In this document: positions 21,001-31,974 of the stretch, in pieces
How positions within the stretch are numbered: the stretch's first letter is position 1
Layout: every line of letters begins with the position of its first letter
Source: Edaphochlamys debaryana
Lineage: Eukaryota > Chlorophyta > Chlorophyceae > Chlamydomonadales
Reading direction: 5' to 3'
Length of the DNA stretch: 64,000 bases
Assembly: GCA_016858145.1 (NCBI GenBank)
Contig: JAEHOE010000156.1
Span: 62,001-126,000, forward strand
Position numbers and translations under genes: made by a program
The notes under the pieces: generated by a model
Databases searched by the model: none
Told to the model about the DNA's origin: nothing
What the model saw: only the letters and a program-made list of their open reading frames with translations

Positions 21001-23988
21001 CCAACCGCACCTCACAGTCCACTCACCCCCCAAAACCAACCAACCAACCCACCAACCGAATCCAACCGAATTCAACCGAACCCAACCGCACCTGGAAGGG
21101 GCTGATGTTGGGGTTGTCGTAGTCCAGCCCCACCACGTACCCCAGCGCCACGCGGCCCTCGTCCATGTGGTAGATGAAGCCGCCCGCGTAGGTGGACCAG
21201 GGAGTGGGGAAGCCCACCTGGGGGGGGGGGGCATGGGGGTAAAGGTGTTGCAGCGAAGATGAGCGTGCTGCGGTGGTCTGGGTCCAGTCGGCGTCCTCCG
21301 CCACCACCACGCCGCCGGATGCTCACCAACCCCCGTCGCCAGCATCCCCTCCGGCAACACCACCCGCCAACCCCAGTTACCCCACCCTCCCAGGGCCCCC
21401 CTACCCCGTGTGGATGACGGCGGCACAGGAAGCGGTGTGCAGATGCTTCCCGGGGTTGCGAGATTGCGGTGGCCCTGGCCAACTCAACCATACGCCCACC
21501 CACCCTCCCAGGCCCCCCCTACCGTGTGGATGACGGTGCCGGGCTGGTGGTTGGCCTCCGGGACCTGCCACACCTGCAGCGGGGGAGCGGGTGCCACGGC
21601 GGAGACGCGGAGTTCCAGGCGTCAGCGCCGGCCCTGCTCAACCCGGAGTCCGCACCAACCCCGCCTCACCCCCCAGGCGCTCAGCCACACAGCCTCCGTC
21701 GCGTCATCTGCTTGGACCCCAGTGCAACTTTAGCCCTGACCCACGGTGTTGCTCGCAGATCCGTCCCACCCCCAATTGAACCTCAGTGCCTCACCTCCTT
21801 GATCCCCAGCGCGTACGTCTGCGGCTCAGCGCCCGCCAGCCGCCGCAGGGAGAAGCGGGAGATGGCCTCCTGCGGGTGATGGGGGGGGAGGGGCAGCCGA
21901 AGGAGGAGGGTGGAGCCGTCAAGGACAAGGACGCATCAGTCATCGGCCCTGAAGCTCCCGGCGCCGCACCGTCCACACGTGACCCACACCACCGCTTCAA
22001 CACCCCCGGCCTCGCCGTGCCCAGCGCTTGCATCCCCGGGCACGTGTTCGTGTACATGACCTCCGGTTACGGAGATCCCCATCGACACGCCCCCTCCCTC
22101 ACTCTCTCTCTGGGCACGTCAATTCATTAGCCCCGCCCCGCCCCACCCCACCCCGCCCGACCCCGCCCCGCCCCGCATAACCCCCGCCCCACGCCCCCGA
22201 CCCCCACCTCTGACAGGGAGCCGCGGCACCCCTCCGCCAGCAGCGTCACCCGCGCGCGCAGGTCCGCCCCGGGCGCGAAGGTGGGCTTGGGCTGGCCGTC
22301 CTTGCCCACGCCCATGTCCCCTGTGGCTACGCCCTCCACAACTCCGTCCCAGTTGGTCAGAAGCTTTTAGGGGGAGGAGGGGGGGAGGGGCGGGGCCAGA
22401 AGTGTTGCCAAGTGTTGTGGGTGGGGTCACGGGATCGGAGGCGAGGGAGGCGAGGGAAGGGCGTCGGCGCCCCCTCCTTTCCGCCCCGCAACGCCATTCG
22501 GGTTCTTGCCACTGACGCAGCCTGTCCCTTCGCCATGCTCTCGCGCACACATATGCGGCCTTGATGGATGGATGGGCGGGATGGGTCGGGCTTCGGTCTC
22601 CTCGGGCTTTTGGTTCCGTACTGAAGCCCGAACGCATGCGACCCGCCCCGAGTCCGTGGACCTCCTGCCAGCCCCACCTTGCGCCCCGCGAATCCCGCGT
22701 AGATCTCCACCCCCAGCGCCTCGGCGCGCTTGGCCATCCAGCGCGTGACTTGGCTGAGGGAGACCACGTAGTTCTTGCCCTTGTTGCCGGTGCCGGGGGG
22801 CGGCGGCAGCGGCAGCGACAGGCCCGAGCTGGGCATGAACAGGAAGCGGTCCTTGGTCACCTTGACCTGGGGGGGTGGCGGTTGGGGGGAGCATTGGCCT
22901 TATCATCGCCACCCGACTGTTGTCAGGGCCATCCAAGCCTCTTTACTCAGGGCCGGCCTCTTGCTCCCTCTGCCCTCTTACCAAGTCTCATGCCAGTCTG
23001 CTGCGAGCATCCTTACATGGGAAGTGGTTGCTGCTCGCGACTGGTTCAGTGCTGCCATGTCCGACGCCAGAAACATCCTCCCCCTGATCCCCTGCCCACG
23101 CAACCCAGTCCAGTACCCCGTCCCTCGGCCTCCGACCCCCTCCCCCGCCATCACATCTGAGTACCCGTGCCCACCCGCCGCCACCTCGGCACCCGCGGGG
23201 CGGCACCTGCCGTACAAGTGCTGTGCCGTACCTTGATGGGGCAGTCCGGGTCGTCCTTCCACGTGGGGATCAGCTCGTCCAGAGTGCGCGTCTCCAGCAC
23301 GCAGCCCGACAGCGTGTGGGCGCCCACCTCGCCGCCCTTGTCGATCACGCACACGCTCACTTCCTTGCCAGCGGCCTGACAGCTCTGTGTTGGGGAGGAT
23401 TTAAAGAATAGTGCATTGATGGGGAGTGTTGGATGTGTTGGGGGGGGGGTGGACGGGTTGAGCAGGGTTTGAAGATGAGGAGTTGTGCGGGCATGGTAGA
23501 CCGGATTGAGGGGACGGCAAGCATGGAACCCAAAGCGCAAGAGCAGGAAGGCAAACGTGATGCGTTTGCGTGCCCGCGAGGGGTGGGGTGGGACCGTGAG
23601 CTGAAAGAGCGCTGACTGGGGGTCTGTCACTTAAAGTACCAGACACAAAGGGACGGGAGCCTAGGGAGGGAAGGGGAGGGGCAGGGGCCCAGGCGCTAGA
23701 AGGATGGATGGGTCGAGGGACCTCTCGTGGAAGACCCAATTCCACGCCCTTCATTGTCCAAACAAAGCTCACAGTCTTGATGCGGATAGCTGCGGACAAT
23801 CCAGCGGGCCCAGCGCCAACGATGAGGACGTCATACTTCATTTCCTCCCTGGCTGGGGCCGCTGCTGCGCTCGATGCTGCTGCATCCGAGGTCAGCGCCG
23901 AGGAGGAGCTCAGGTGTCGCCATGCGCACAGAGACGAGAGCGCCTGCGACCTGGCGACCGAGAACCGGCCGAAAGCCGCGGCTAGCAT
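18066..23988 (-). CDS. ETFQO: Electron transfer flavoprotein:ubiquinone oxidoreductase
   Basis: Exons in transcript order: 23988-23773, 23384-23232, 22866-22678, 22363-22208, 21869-21795, 21573-21523, 21217-21092, 20730-20640, 20356-20215, 20002-19972, 19672-19578, 19254-19174, 18970-18820, 18496-18344, 18149-18066, giving 597 aa, a normal family length. It passes electrons from reduced ETF to ubiquinone at the mitochondrial inner membrane, linking fatty-acid and branched-chain amino-acid oxidation to respiration. Residues 1-45 are Arg/Ser/Ala-rich, as in a mitochondrial presequence. The FAD-binding [16 protein letters not shown] follows at ~53-68. Also seen: [50 protein letters not shown]. 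The C-terminus keeps the 4Fe-4S cysteines ([22 protein letters not shown]) and ends [16 protein letters not shown]. No missing domains. Confidence 0.97.
18561..18728. repeat. Intronic 21-bp minisatellite, 8 copies
   Basis: Eight head-to-tail 21-bp units containing cga(a)ctccttaacgcc-like sequence, varying mainly C/T at one site (aactcc/aattcc). It lies in the penultimate-but-one intron of the ETF-QO gene (between 18496 and 18820). The array is a multiple of three long and open on both strands, but it is not in the protein. Confidence 0.9.
21381..21537 (-). repeat. Partial copy of ETF-QO exon 6 3' edge
   Basis: The end of exon 6 with its donor and following intron (about 21497-21537, ccgtgtggatgacgg core) recurs at 21381-21420 in the downstream intron. 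The copy has a CCC insertion ahead of the splice-site core. Confidence 0.75.
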
Positions 23989-25574
23989 CGCGGCGAGTGT
24001 CGTGTAGCTACCAGATCACTTGTATCGTAAAGCTAACGCATGTGATGGTCTTGGGCTGCGGGTTGCGACAGCTGCCGATGGCCGGTGCACCGATGGCAGC
24101 AGTAGAGCGGTTTGGCTAAGTTGGGCCAGTACCCCGAATTGGGACAGCGCGGCTCAAGCAGGCAGCACCAGTCCGGCTGCTTCGGGGCTTGTCGGAGGCG
24201 CCGTACAGTGTGCGGTTGCCGTACGACAAGGGTTGGGGCTGGTAAAAGCTCGCTCAGACTCGGGCGTGGGCGTGGGACTCTGCTACGCAACCCACGCCGC
24301 CTTGATGCTTTACCGCGGGGCCCTGGAGCCGAACGTGCGCTCGTACTCTGCGCTCTCCCTGTCATCCCTCTCGTCTTTCACCCAAGCCAACCATGCCTGA
24401 GCGACATCAGCCAGCCCCACCGACCTTATCAGCCACCCTTCACCAGCACGCCATGCATCCAAGGGAGAGTCTCCCGCGCAGAGTCTCTCGCCTCGTCATC
24501 CTTCCCCACGCAGCCGCCACCCCTCACGTGCACCCCTTCACCCCGCTTCCTGCCGCGCAGGTCCAGTCACAGGCTGCCATACTTGAAGGACAACAGCCAG
24601 CACTTCCGACTCCTCATTAAACGCCCTTGAACTGCATGCCATGCACCCAGGGGAGAGTCTCCAGCGCAACGGTCGCTCGCCTGGTCATCCTTCCCCGTCC
24701 TTCCCCACGCAGCCCTCCCCCCCCATGTGCACCACTTGACACCAGCACAAGTTTAGCCCCTCTGCACACTATCATAGCCGCCCGCCTTCTTTCAAAAGCT
24801 TTCTCCAAGCCGTGTGTCGCTGCTCAACAACCATTGCACGAGGCGCTTGACTAAGTATGGCGAAACCCCTTATCTGCTACACTGCCTGTCGCTCCGCGCT
24901 TCGTACACCGCCCAAGTTCCCAACCCGGGACCTCCTGCCACATCCGTATTGGCCATGACCTGCACCTCCTAAACCCTACCACGTGGCAAACACTGCAAGG
25001 AACTAGTTCACTGAATTGAGCCCACCGCCCATCGAGCCCCGTGGCACCCAAGCACCTACGCGCAGCGTGCAACCAATACCTAGTTGAGGACCTTCGAAGC
25101 CACACAGCGCAGAGGTAAGCAAGCGTACACGACAACCCGACAAAATGGTTGCTGGCCCCCTTCTGAAAGCAAGGAGCAGGGCTGAAACCTCCGCTTAAAC
25201 ATTAGGCACGGAAACGACAAGCGGGGCGCCCCCATGGGGGCGGAAAAGGGCTGAGCCCGTCACCCATCTGCTACGAAAACGGAAACGAAAGAAAGGAAGT
25301 CCCACAACCTGCGCTTAAGCTGCAGGGGCGGTCACGGTTGAGGCGTTTAGGGCTCTGCGACACTCACCCCACCCCAGCACGCTCACTGATATTCATGATA
25401 CATTAAGAAGCCCTGTCATTTCGGCAACACGCTAATTTAATGCCCCGACCCAATTTGGTACTACCTATGACCACTCCGTTCATTGTTCCACGTGTCACCA
25501 TGCCCTGTAGTTTGCTAGGGAACTGCACGTCTGCACCCCTGCCCGCCAGCTCGCCGCGTCAAGCCCTCTCCCCC
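23989..25574. other. Intergenic: ETF-QO promoter side and BTB cluster 3' side
   Basis: No coding exon recognised. The stretch contains a ~95-bp direct repeat and AT-richer sequence at 25380-25440. Confidence 0.45.
24450..24739 (+). repeat. Direct repeat pair (~95 bp) upstream of ETF-QO
   Basis: 24450-24540 and 24638-24739 share gccatgca(t/c)cca(a)gggagagtct, cgcctcgtcatccttcccc and cccacgcagcc blocks separated by indels. The identity of the element is unknown. Confidence 0.75.
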
Positions 25575-27621
25575 CTACCCCTGCGCCGCCCCCTGCGGCC
25601 CCAGCCACTCCAGGGTGCCGCTGATGCGGCCCTCGTGCAGGTAGGGCGACCACCGGGACAGCAGCGGGCTGCTGGGGGCGGCGGCGGAGGCGGCGCCCTC
25701 ACCAGCCTCCGCCGCGGCCGCCGCAGCCGTCGGCGCCGGCAGCAGCGGCAGGCTCCCTAGGGAAACCTGGGTCACGCCCGCCTCCAGGCACAGGTGCTTC
25801 TGGGGGACCAGCTCGACCGCTGCCTCGCGCCTGACGGCCCCACCCTCGCCCTCCACGACCCACTTCCACACGCGGACCCGGCAGGGTCCAGGGCGCACAA
25901 TGAATTGTGCACGGTCCTGGTATGTCACGTCGAGGCAAATTGGCAGGATGCACGTGAGCTTCACCATGGCTGCGTCGCTGCCCTGTTCGTACTCGATGCA
26001 AACGCCGTGCTCGAAGCCTCCGGCCACAACGTCAGGGCCGGGATCGAGCGCTGCTTGCAGACTGAGGGTGGAGCCGGCGGCCCATGCCGCCAGCTCCGCC
26101 TTGATCTCCTCCGCCGATATGCTCCACTCGTGAACCCGCCCCGCATCTAGGCGTGGCGGCGGGCGGGAAGCGGCCATGGTCCTGCGGGTGAGGAGTCAGG
26201 TTTGTCAGGGGCTATGACTAATCAAGAGCCAGTACAGCCAGTACAGCCTGTACGCAGCATGTCGGACCACACGGCTGCAAAGCCCAACATAAACGCAAAA
26301 ACCGAGGCAGGTTGCCCAACGCCTGGCTACAGAGAGGCTCGTAGCGTGCGGCCGTTCCCCGTCCCGTGAGCGCACGGCCCCCTAAACCCTCAATCACTGC
26401 CCCGCAACCACAGCATGATGGATAGCACATTAGCATTAGCGGCCCCTCGACTACAACAAGAAGAACCCCGCTCATGTTGACCGTGTACTCACCATGCGGT
26501 CGGCCAGTCGTAGCCCAGGCTCCTCAGCTTGCCGCACACCCGCTGCCGCTCCTCTGCGGGAGTCACCGACACGGCTTGGCACAGCACCCGGTGCTCGGCC
26601 GGCGTGAGCGGGAACCAGGGCAGCAGCGGCAGCACGCCGAACAAGTACGCGCTGCTTAGCCGGTCCAGCCGGATGCAGCGGCAGAGCCGATCCCGCACGG
26701 CGTCCTCGGTCCCGGGCTGGAATTGGTGGGATGACAGCCACTCTGCCAGGAGAAGGAGCACGGTCGCCTCGTTGTCTGTTGCGAAGGACTTGGAGCTTAG
26801 CAGAGCCTCGAGGGAGGTAGTGGACACGCCCGCCAGATGAGCCTTTGACCGCATGTTGCTGAGGACGGAGGGGACGTCGGGGAAGGCCCACGCCATTAGC
26901 TCGCCCAGGGGCACCCTGGGAAGGCTGGGGTCGAAGGGGCGGAGCTCCGTGGCAGTGCCTCGATAGGTCGCGAGTCGCGCCTGGCAGGCCGTCTGGAGGC
27001 TGTCCCGAAGAGCGCTGGCCGTTAGGTCGTCGCCTGGGCTGGGCAGGAGGTGGCGAAAGGAGAAAAGCTCGGCGAGGCCGGCGAGGGGGTCTTGAGGGCG
27101 TTCCTCGACCATCGCGAGGATGGTGTTGTCCAGTTCCTCTGGCAATTCCTCCAGCCCAGGTAGCAAGCCAGCCGGCGCACGCCGAAAACGTAGGCGGTGC
27201 TTTTCAGGGCCAAAGTGCCGGCGTACATGAAGCGGACAGCGGAGAGCGCGTGGGGCAGGTCGGCCTCGCTACCAAGGGGGACGCGGAGGATGGGTTTGGA
27301 CCCGGCGGCACGGTCGCCGGTCCATCGCTCCAGCTGCGACCTGAAGAACGAGGACCCGGCCTTCAGCACCCAGGAGTGGGCGGTCAGGGGCTCGCCCACG
27401 AGGTCGTCGTCCGCACCAGCCGCATGCGGGTCGGCTCGCGAAGCTTCGGCGGGCGAGGCCTCCCCAGTCCTCGATCGCTTGCTGGGGCGGTCCGCCTCAT
27501 CTCTGCTGAGGTAGAACTGCACAGTGCAGTCGAAATACTCGTCACTGCCAAATAAGGCCGCGAGAGAATCATGCACAGGCTTCGGCACACACAGATGATC
27601 TGTGCGTCTTAGCCAGTGCAA
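25575..27621 (-). CDS. BTB/POZ-BACK protein, copy A (frameshifted)
   Basis: Exons in transcript order: 27621-26493 and 26181-25575. The N-terminal BTB domain (YFDCTVQFYLSRDEADRP, then LTAHSWVLKAGSSFFRSQL, VRRLACYLG) is in one frame. From about 27156 the BACK-like region (EELDNTILAMVEER, LLLLAEWLSS, RLDRLSSAYLFGVLPLLPW) continues one frame over. Paralogue C reads LACYLGVEEAVE with one more G here, so a single-base loss explains the break. The flanks are otherwise intact: a recent pseudogene or an assembly error. The second exon ends with the family's LHEGRISGTLEWLGPQGAAQG-type tail. Copies B and C have an intron inside this exon; copy A does not. BTB proteins often act as Cullin-3 substrate adaptors; that role is inferred. 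Confidence 0.8.
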
Positions 27622-28368
27622 GGAGTCGACTTCGGTGATCGCGGCAGTTTACAAGTATCCTTCCACCCCGCCGCTGATAATCAGCGAGCGGGCCATTGTG
27701 TTTAGTGCCACGCGAGCTGGCAGCCCCGCCCGTCCCCCCGCCCGCCCCCCCGCCCGCCCCCCCGCCACCGACGCGCGCGACGCCGGCGGAAGCCACCTTG
27801 ATCCGCGTCATGACCAATGCGGTTGCACACTTTGGTACTGGTCCGGACCTGTCCAACTCTGTCAACCTGCGCCCCAGGTGCGCCCGGTCGTCCATCGACT
27901 CCATTAATCGCACTCTTCTCGCTGCCCCCTCGAGCGTATCCCCCTGCCGGTTCATCACCGTGCTCTCACAGAGGTAATTGCTGATCAACTATTTCATCAT
28001 CCAGCAACCTCTAACCCGGTAAGCCCCACATCCAGGGCTGGCGACAGCGCACTGTCACGAGCTGAGCTTTCACGGCACAGCCCCCCGGTCCCAACAACAG
28101 CAGGATTGGCAACATCCCCCAACCTAGCAATATGCATGCCATGCATCAGCCCGGAGCCCTGGAGCAGCGAACTGCTGGTATCACTCAGACGCACGCAGCT
28201 CTTCCCAAAGTGCCAACATGCATGGGTGCAAGGACCCCAGCTCACGACTTCCGCTCATACGCCAAACAGCAGTCAGCTCCTTATCCCCCGCTCCAAGGAT
28301 GCCAGATCACGGCTCCTAGCTGTGCAGACCCCACTAGTCACCAGCTCGCCGCGTCAAGCCCTCTCCCA
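27622..28368. other. Intergenic between BTB copies A and B
   Basis: Holds a (CCCGCC)-rich stretch at 27725-27770 and a minus-strand TGTAA at 27653-27649 that could end transcript B. No gene seen. Confidence 0.4.
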
Positions 28369-30861
28369 CTAGCCCTGCGCCGCCCCCTGCGGCCCCAGCC
28401 ACTCCAGGGTGCCGCTGATGCGGCCCTCGTGCAGGTAGGGGGCCCAGCGGGACAGCAGCAGGCTGCTGGGGGCGGCGGCGGCGGCGCCCTCGGCGGCCTC
28501 CGCCGCGGCCGCCCCAGCCGTCGGCGCCGGCAGCAGCGGCAGCGCCCGCGACGCGCCATATCCCGATCCCACCGGCCAGAAGTCCCGCTCTCCGTGGTAC
28601 TGGTAGCTGTAAGCCACCTCCCTCGCCTGCCGCCCAGCTCCGCCGCCGCGGATGCTGCTGCCAGCGCTCTTGCTCCCGGCAGCGCTGCCGCTGCCGCCGG
28701 CGGCCTCGCCCCCGCCGTCGCCTCCGGGTTCACTCCCGGTACCGGCGCGCTGCGGCCCCCTCCACACCACCAGACGGCAGCTGCCCGCGTTAGACACCCC
28801 CAGGAGGGTGGGCACGTTGCAGGCCCTGAGGCACGCCGGAAGCCAGCACGACAGGTACACGCCTGCGTGCGCAGCCGATCACACGCCGACCACGGCGACC
28901 AGCGGACCAGGGGTTATCGGTACGGGGGTTTAGGGTGCGCTTGTGGTGTGCACGTGGATTAGCCCCTGACGGGAAATCTACAGCTTACAAGGCACGGCGT
29001 GGCGGGGGACCACGGAGGACCTGAGCTAGAGGCACGACTCCAGGTCTCCAGCGCGTGTGCCCCCGGCGGTAGCTAGCTAGCGTCGGGGCCTGTGCACGAC
29101 GCCACTGCATGTGACACGTACGGCAGACGGCACGATTTCTGCTGTACGGCACGAAGGCCTGCGATGTACGGCTTCCCCGCTTTGTACGAACTCCCCTGCA
29201 TGCGGCCAACCTGCGCCGTCGTCTCCGTGGCCGTACTGCAGCTTGGGGTGCACCTCGAGGCCGCGGGCCACCAGGCAGGGCGCGCCGCAGGCGAAGGCGC
29301 CCCGCAGCGAGGCCGGGCCTCCGCCGGCCTCCGCCGCCAGCTTGGCCACCTCCCGCTCCAGGTCCGCCTGGGCGACGCTCCACCCGTACACCCGGCCCAC
29401 GTCTGCGCGGGACTGCGGCCGGGCGGCCAGGGAGACCCTGTGGGCGAGCGGAGTTGGGGTGGGAGCGGGGAATGAGGTGCGGAGACATACATCCTGCTGA
29501 ACTTGTCTTGTGGCCCCAAAGCCAGCTGCAGACAAATCGACACTGCCTGCTGGGCTTCACAACTAGGCGGCAGGCCAAGAGGTGAAACGTGAGACCCGAC
29601 GCGTCGCGCCTTCCCCTGGCCTGCCCCTACGCCTGCTACCAGCCTCCAGCCTCTCGCCCTCTCCCCTCTCCAGGCACGCACATGACACGCCCCCTCGCTT
29701 CCAGCTCACCAGCTGGGCGGCCACTCGTAGCCCGCCGTGGCTACCTGCTCCAGCAGACGCTCCCGCTCCGGGCCCTCGGGCAGGGACAGAGCTTGGCACA
29801 GCACCCTGTGCTCGTTGACTGCGATTGGGAACCACCGTAGCAACGGCAGCACGCCTTGGAGATAGACGCCGCTCAGCTGGGCGAGGCGGATGCAGCGGCA
29901 CAGCCGTGTGCGCTCCTCCGAGCCCGCAGCGGGGTTGGCGCCGAGCCACTCGGCGAGGAGGAGCAGCACGCTCGCCTCGTCGTCCGTCGCGAAGGCGTCG
30001 CAGGTCAGGAGGGCCTCGAGGGAAGCGGCGGAAAGCCGCATAGCCCGTGCCTTGGCCGCGGGGTCGCTGAGCACGGAGGGGGCGTCGGGAAACACCCAGA
30101 CCAGCAGCTCGCCCAGCGGCACACCGGCAGCGACGCAACGAGCAGCAGTAGCTAGCGGCAACGCAGCTGTTGGCGACGCAGCTGTTGCTGTTGGGTACCC
30201 AGGCTTGTGTGCGGCCAGCTGCGTCTGGCATGCCGCCCGGATGCCATCGAGCAGAGGCGCTGCGCCCGGGTCCGCGTCCCGTTCGGGCAGCAGCTGACGA
30301 CACGCGAAAAGCTCCTGGACACCTGATAGAGGGTTGTCAGGGGCCCCTCTGGCGAGTGCCCATAGCGCCGAGTCGCACGCCTCCACCGCCCCCTCCACCC
30401 CCAGGTAGCACGCCAGCCGGCGCACGCCGAGCAGGTCGGCCGCAGAGCTCACGCCCAGCTCCCCCGTGTAGATGAAGCGCACGGCGGAGCGCGCGTGGGG
30501 CAGGTCGGCCTCTGTGCCGAGAAGGACACGGAGGACGGGTTTCGCGCCGGGGACTTGCTCTGCTGTCCATCGCTCGGCCTGGGACTTGAAGAACGAGGAG
30601 CCCGGGCGCAGCACCCACGAGTGTGCGGGCAAAGGCTCGCATAAGAGCCGAGCTGCGTCTTGGGTGCTCGTTTCTGGCGAGCAAGGAATGCTGGTCCGCG
30701 ACTCCTGGTTCGGTCGCTGGTCGTCGGCCGCCTGCTGGTGGTCAGCTGCTACCACATATTGCACTAGGCAGTCAGAGCACTCCTCGTTGCCGAACAAGCA
30801 CGCTAGGAAGGCCCTGACTGCCGTTGACCTGCTTGAAGCCCTCGGGGCCCGGCCGCGTCAT
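28369..30861 (-). CDS. BTB/POZ-BACK protein, copy B (start uncertain)
   Basis: Exons in transcript order: about 30797-29710 (longer at its 5' end), 29437-29211, 28862-28369. The frame is open through FGNEECSDCLVQYVV (BTB start), LPAHSWVLRPGSSFFKSQ, VRRLACYLGVEGAVEACD (BTB/BACK join) and SGVYLQGVLPLLRW, then the second-exon module (VGRVYGWSVAQADLERE) and the common C-terminal tail. No ATG is in frame: going upstream the first in-frame codon of note is a TGA at 30860-30858. An ATG at 30861 opens a run that resembles the paralogues' N-terminus but lies one base out of frame. So either a +1 indel near 30800-30830 or an unseen upstream exon. C-terminal Gly/Ala/Ser insertions make its tail module longer than in copies A and C. 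Confidence 0.75.
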
Positions 30862-31974
30862 AGCTCAACACAAATTTCGTAAGCCGAATTGGCCCTGTTT
30901 GTGCATGGATGGCCAGCTAAGCGGTTTTAGGAGCTTGCACGGCACGGCACGCCCCGCCAGCCAGGTAACTGACAGCCCCCTCCGTCCCCGTCCACGCCCG
31001 CGACACCGCGGTCCCAAACACCGAGAATCAACCCCTGGGATTCTGCAGTTTACTCCGAACCGCTCATGCGCAGATGACACACAGGTGCACCTTCTCCTAC
31101 TCCTCCCAGGCTCCCACCCTAATCCTCCTCCGTTCACGACATCCGCGCCCCCGGCCACATCGCATTGAGTACCTCGGGTCACGCCATCCAGGCCGAACAC
31201 TAGGGCGCCATCAGCAGACAACACAGGCCTGTCCGCTCCCCGGCCACCTCGTATTGCGTATAGCTGCATCCCCAAAGCTACCGAGTCCCGCTTGTCTAGA
31301 TACCTGGACCGCGTTGCCGGTGCAGACCTCAAGGCGCCATGCTTCAGTGCACTCGGTCGAGCACCGCCCAAACTCTCTCACAGTCTCACTCCGTCCTAGA
31401 ATATGCCTGACCCCTGCTAGGCTGCGTCAACGGTGCACCGCATACGTAACCTCAACCTGCAAGTAAGGGTACCGCTGGCTGCCGCGGTGACCGGGGGCCT
31501 AGAGCCGGGCGTGCCCGAGGTGCCTGCCCTTCGTACGACTAGGCCCACGCACTCTCATGTGCATACGAGTCTACCCCAGCAACGAATAAGTAGAAGAGGA
31601 GACAACCTTTGAACCTAGTTGCTAGATTAATTACCGCAGTCTCTTGGTACACAACGCACAGCGCAACCAGCTCCACATCCCCTAGCTAGCATTGTACAAT
31701 TTTGGACATCTTCTGTTGGACCGACAACGCATGCCTCTGCGTGCCCGGGGACCCGCCTTGTCCCCGGGGGCTCGTATTTGCGCTAGGCCCGGCACACATC
31801 CACCATTCCGGCAATACTTTGTCCCCACCCAGCCTCACTACGGTACTGCTCCTCGTCCCATCCCCCATCATGATTCAGTCCATGCGTTCTTGCACGAAGC
31901 CGGGTGAATAGTTTGTCCAGGAAGTTGCATCCACCGCCCACTAGTCAGCAGCTCACCGCGTCACCCCCTCGCCC
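30862..31974. other. Intergenic between BTB copies B and C
   Basis: No recognisable gene. It should hold the promoter of copy B and the 3' UTR of copy C. Confidence 0.4.
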
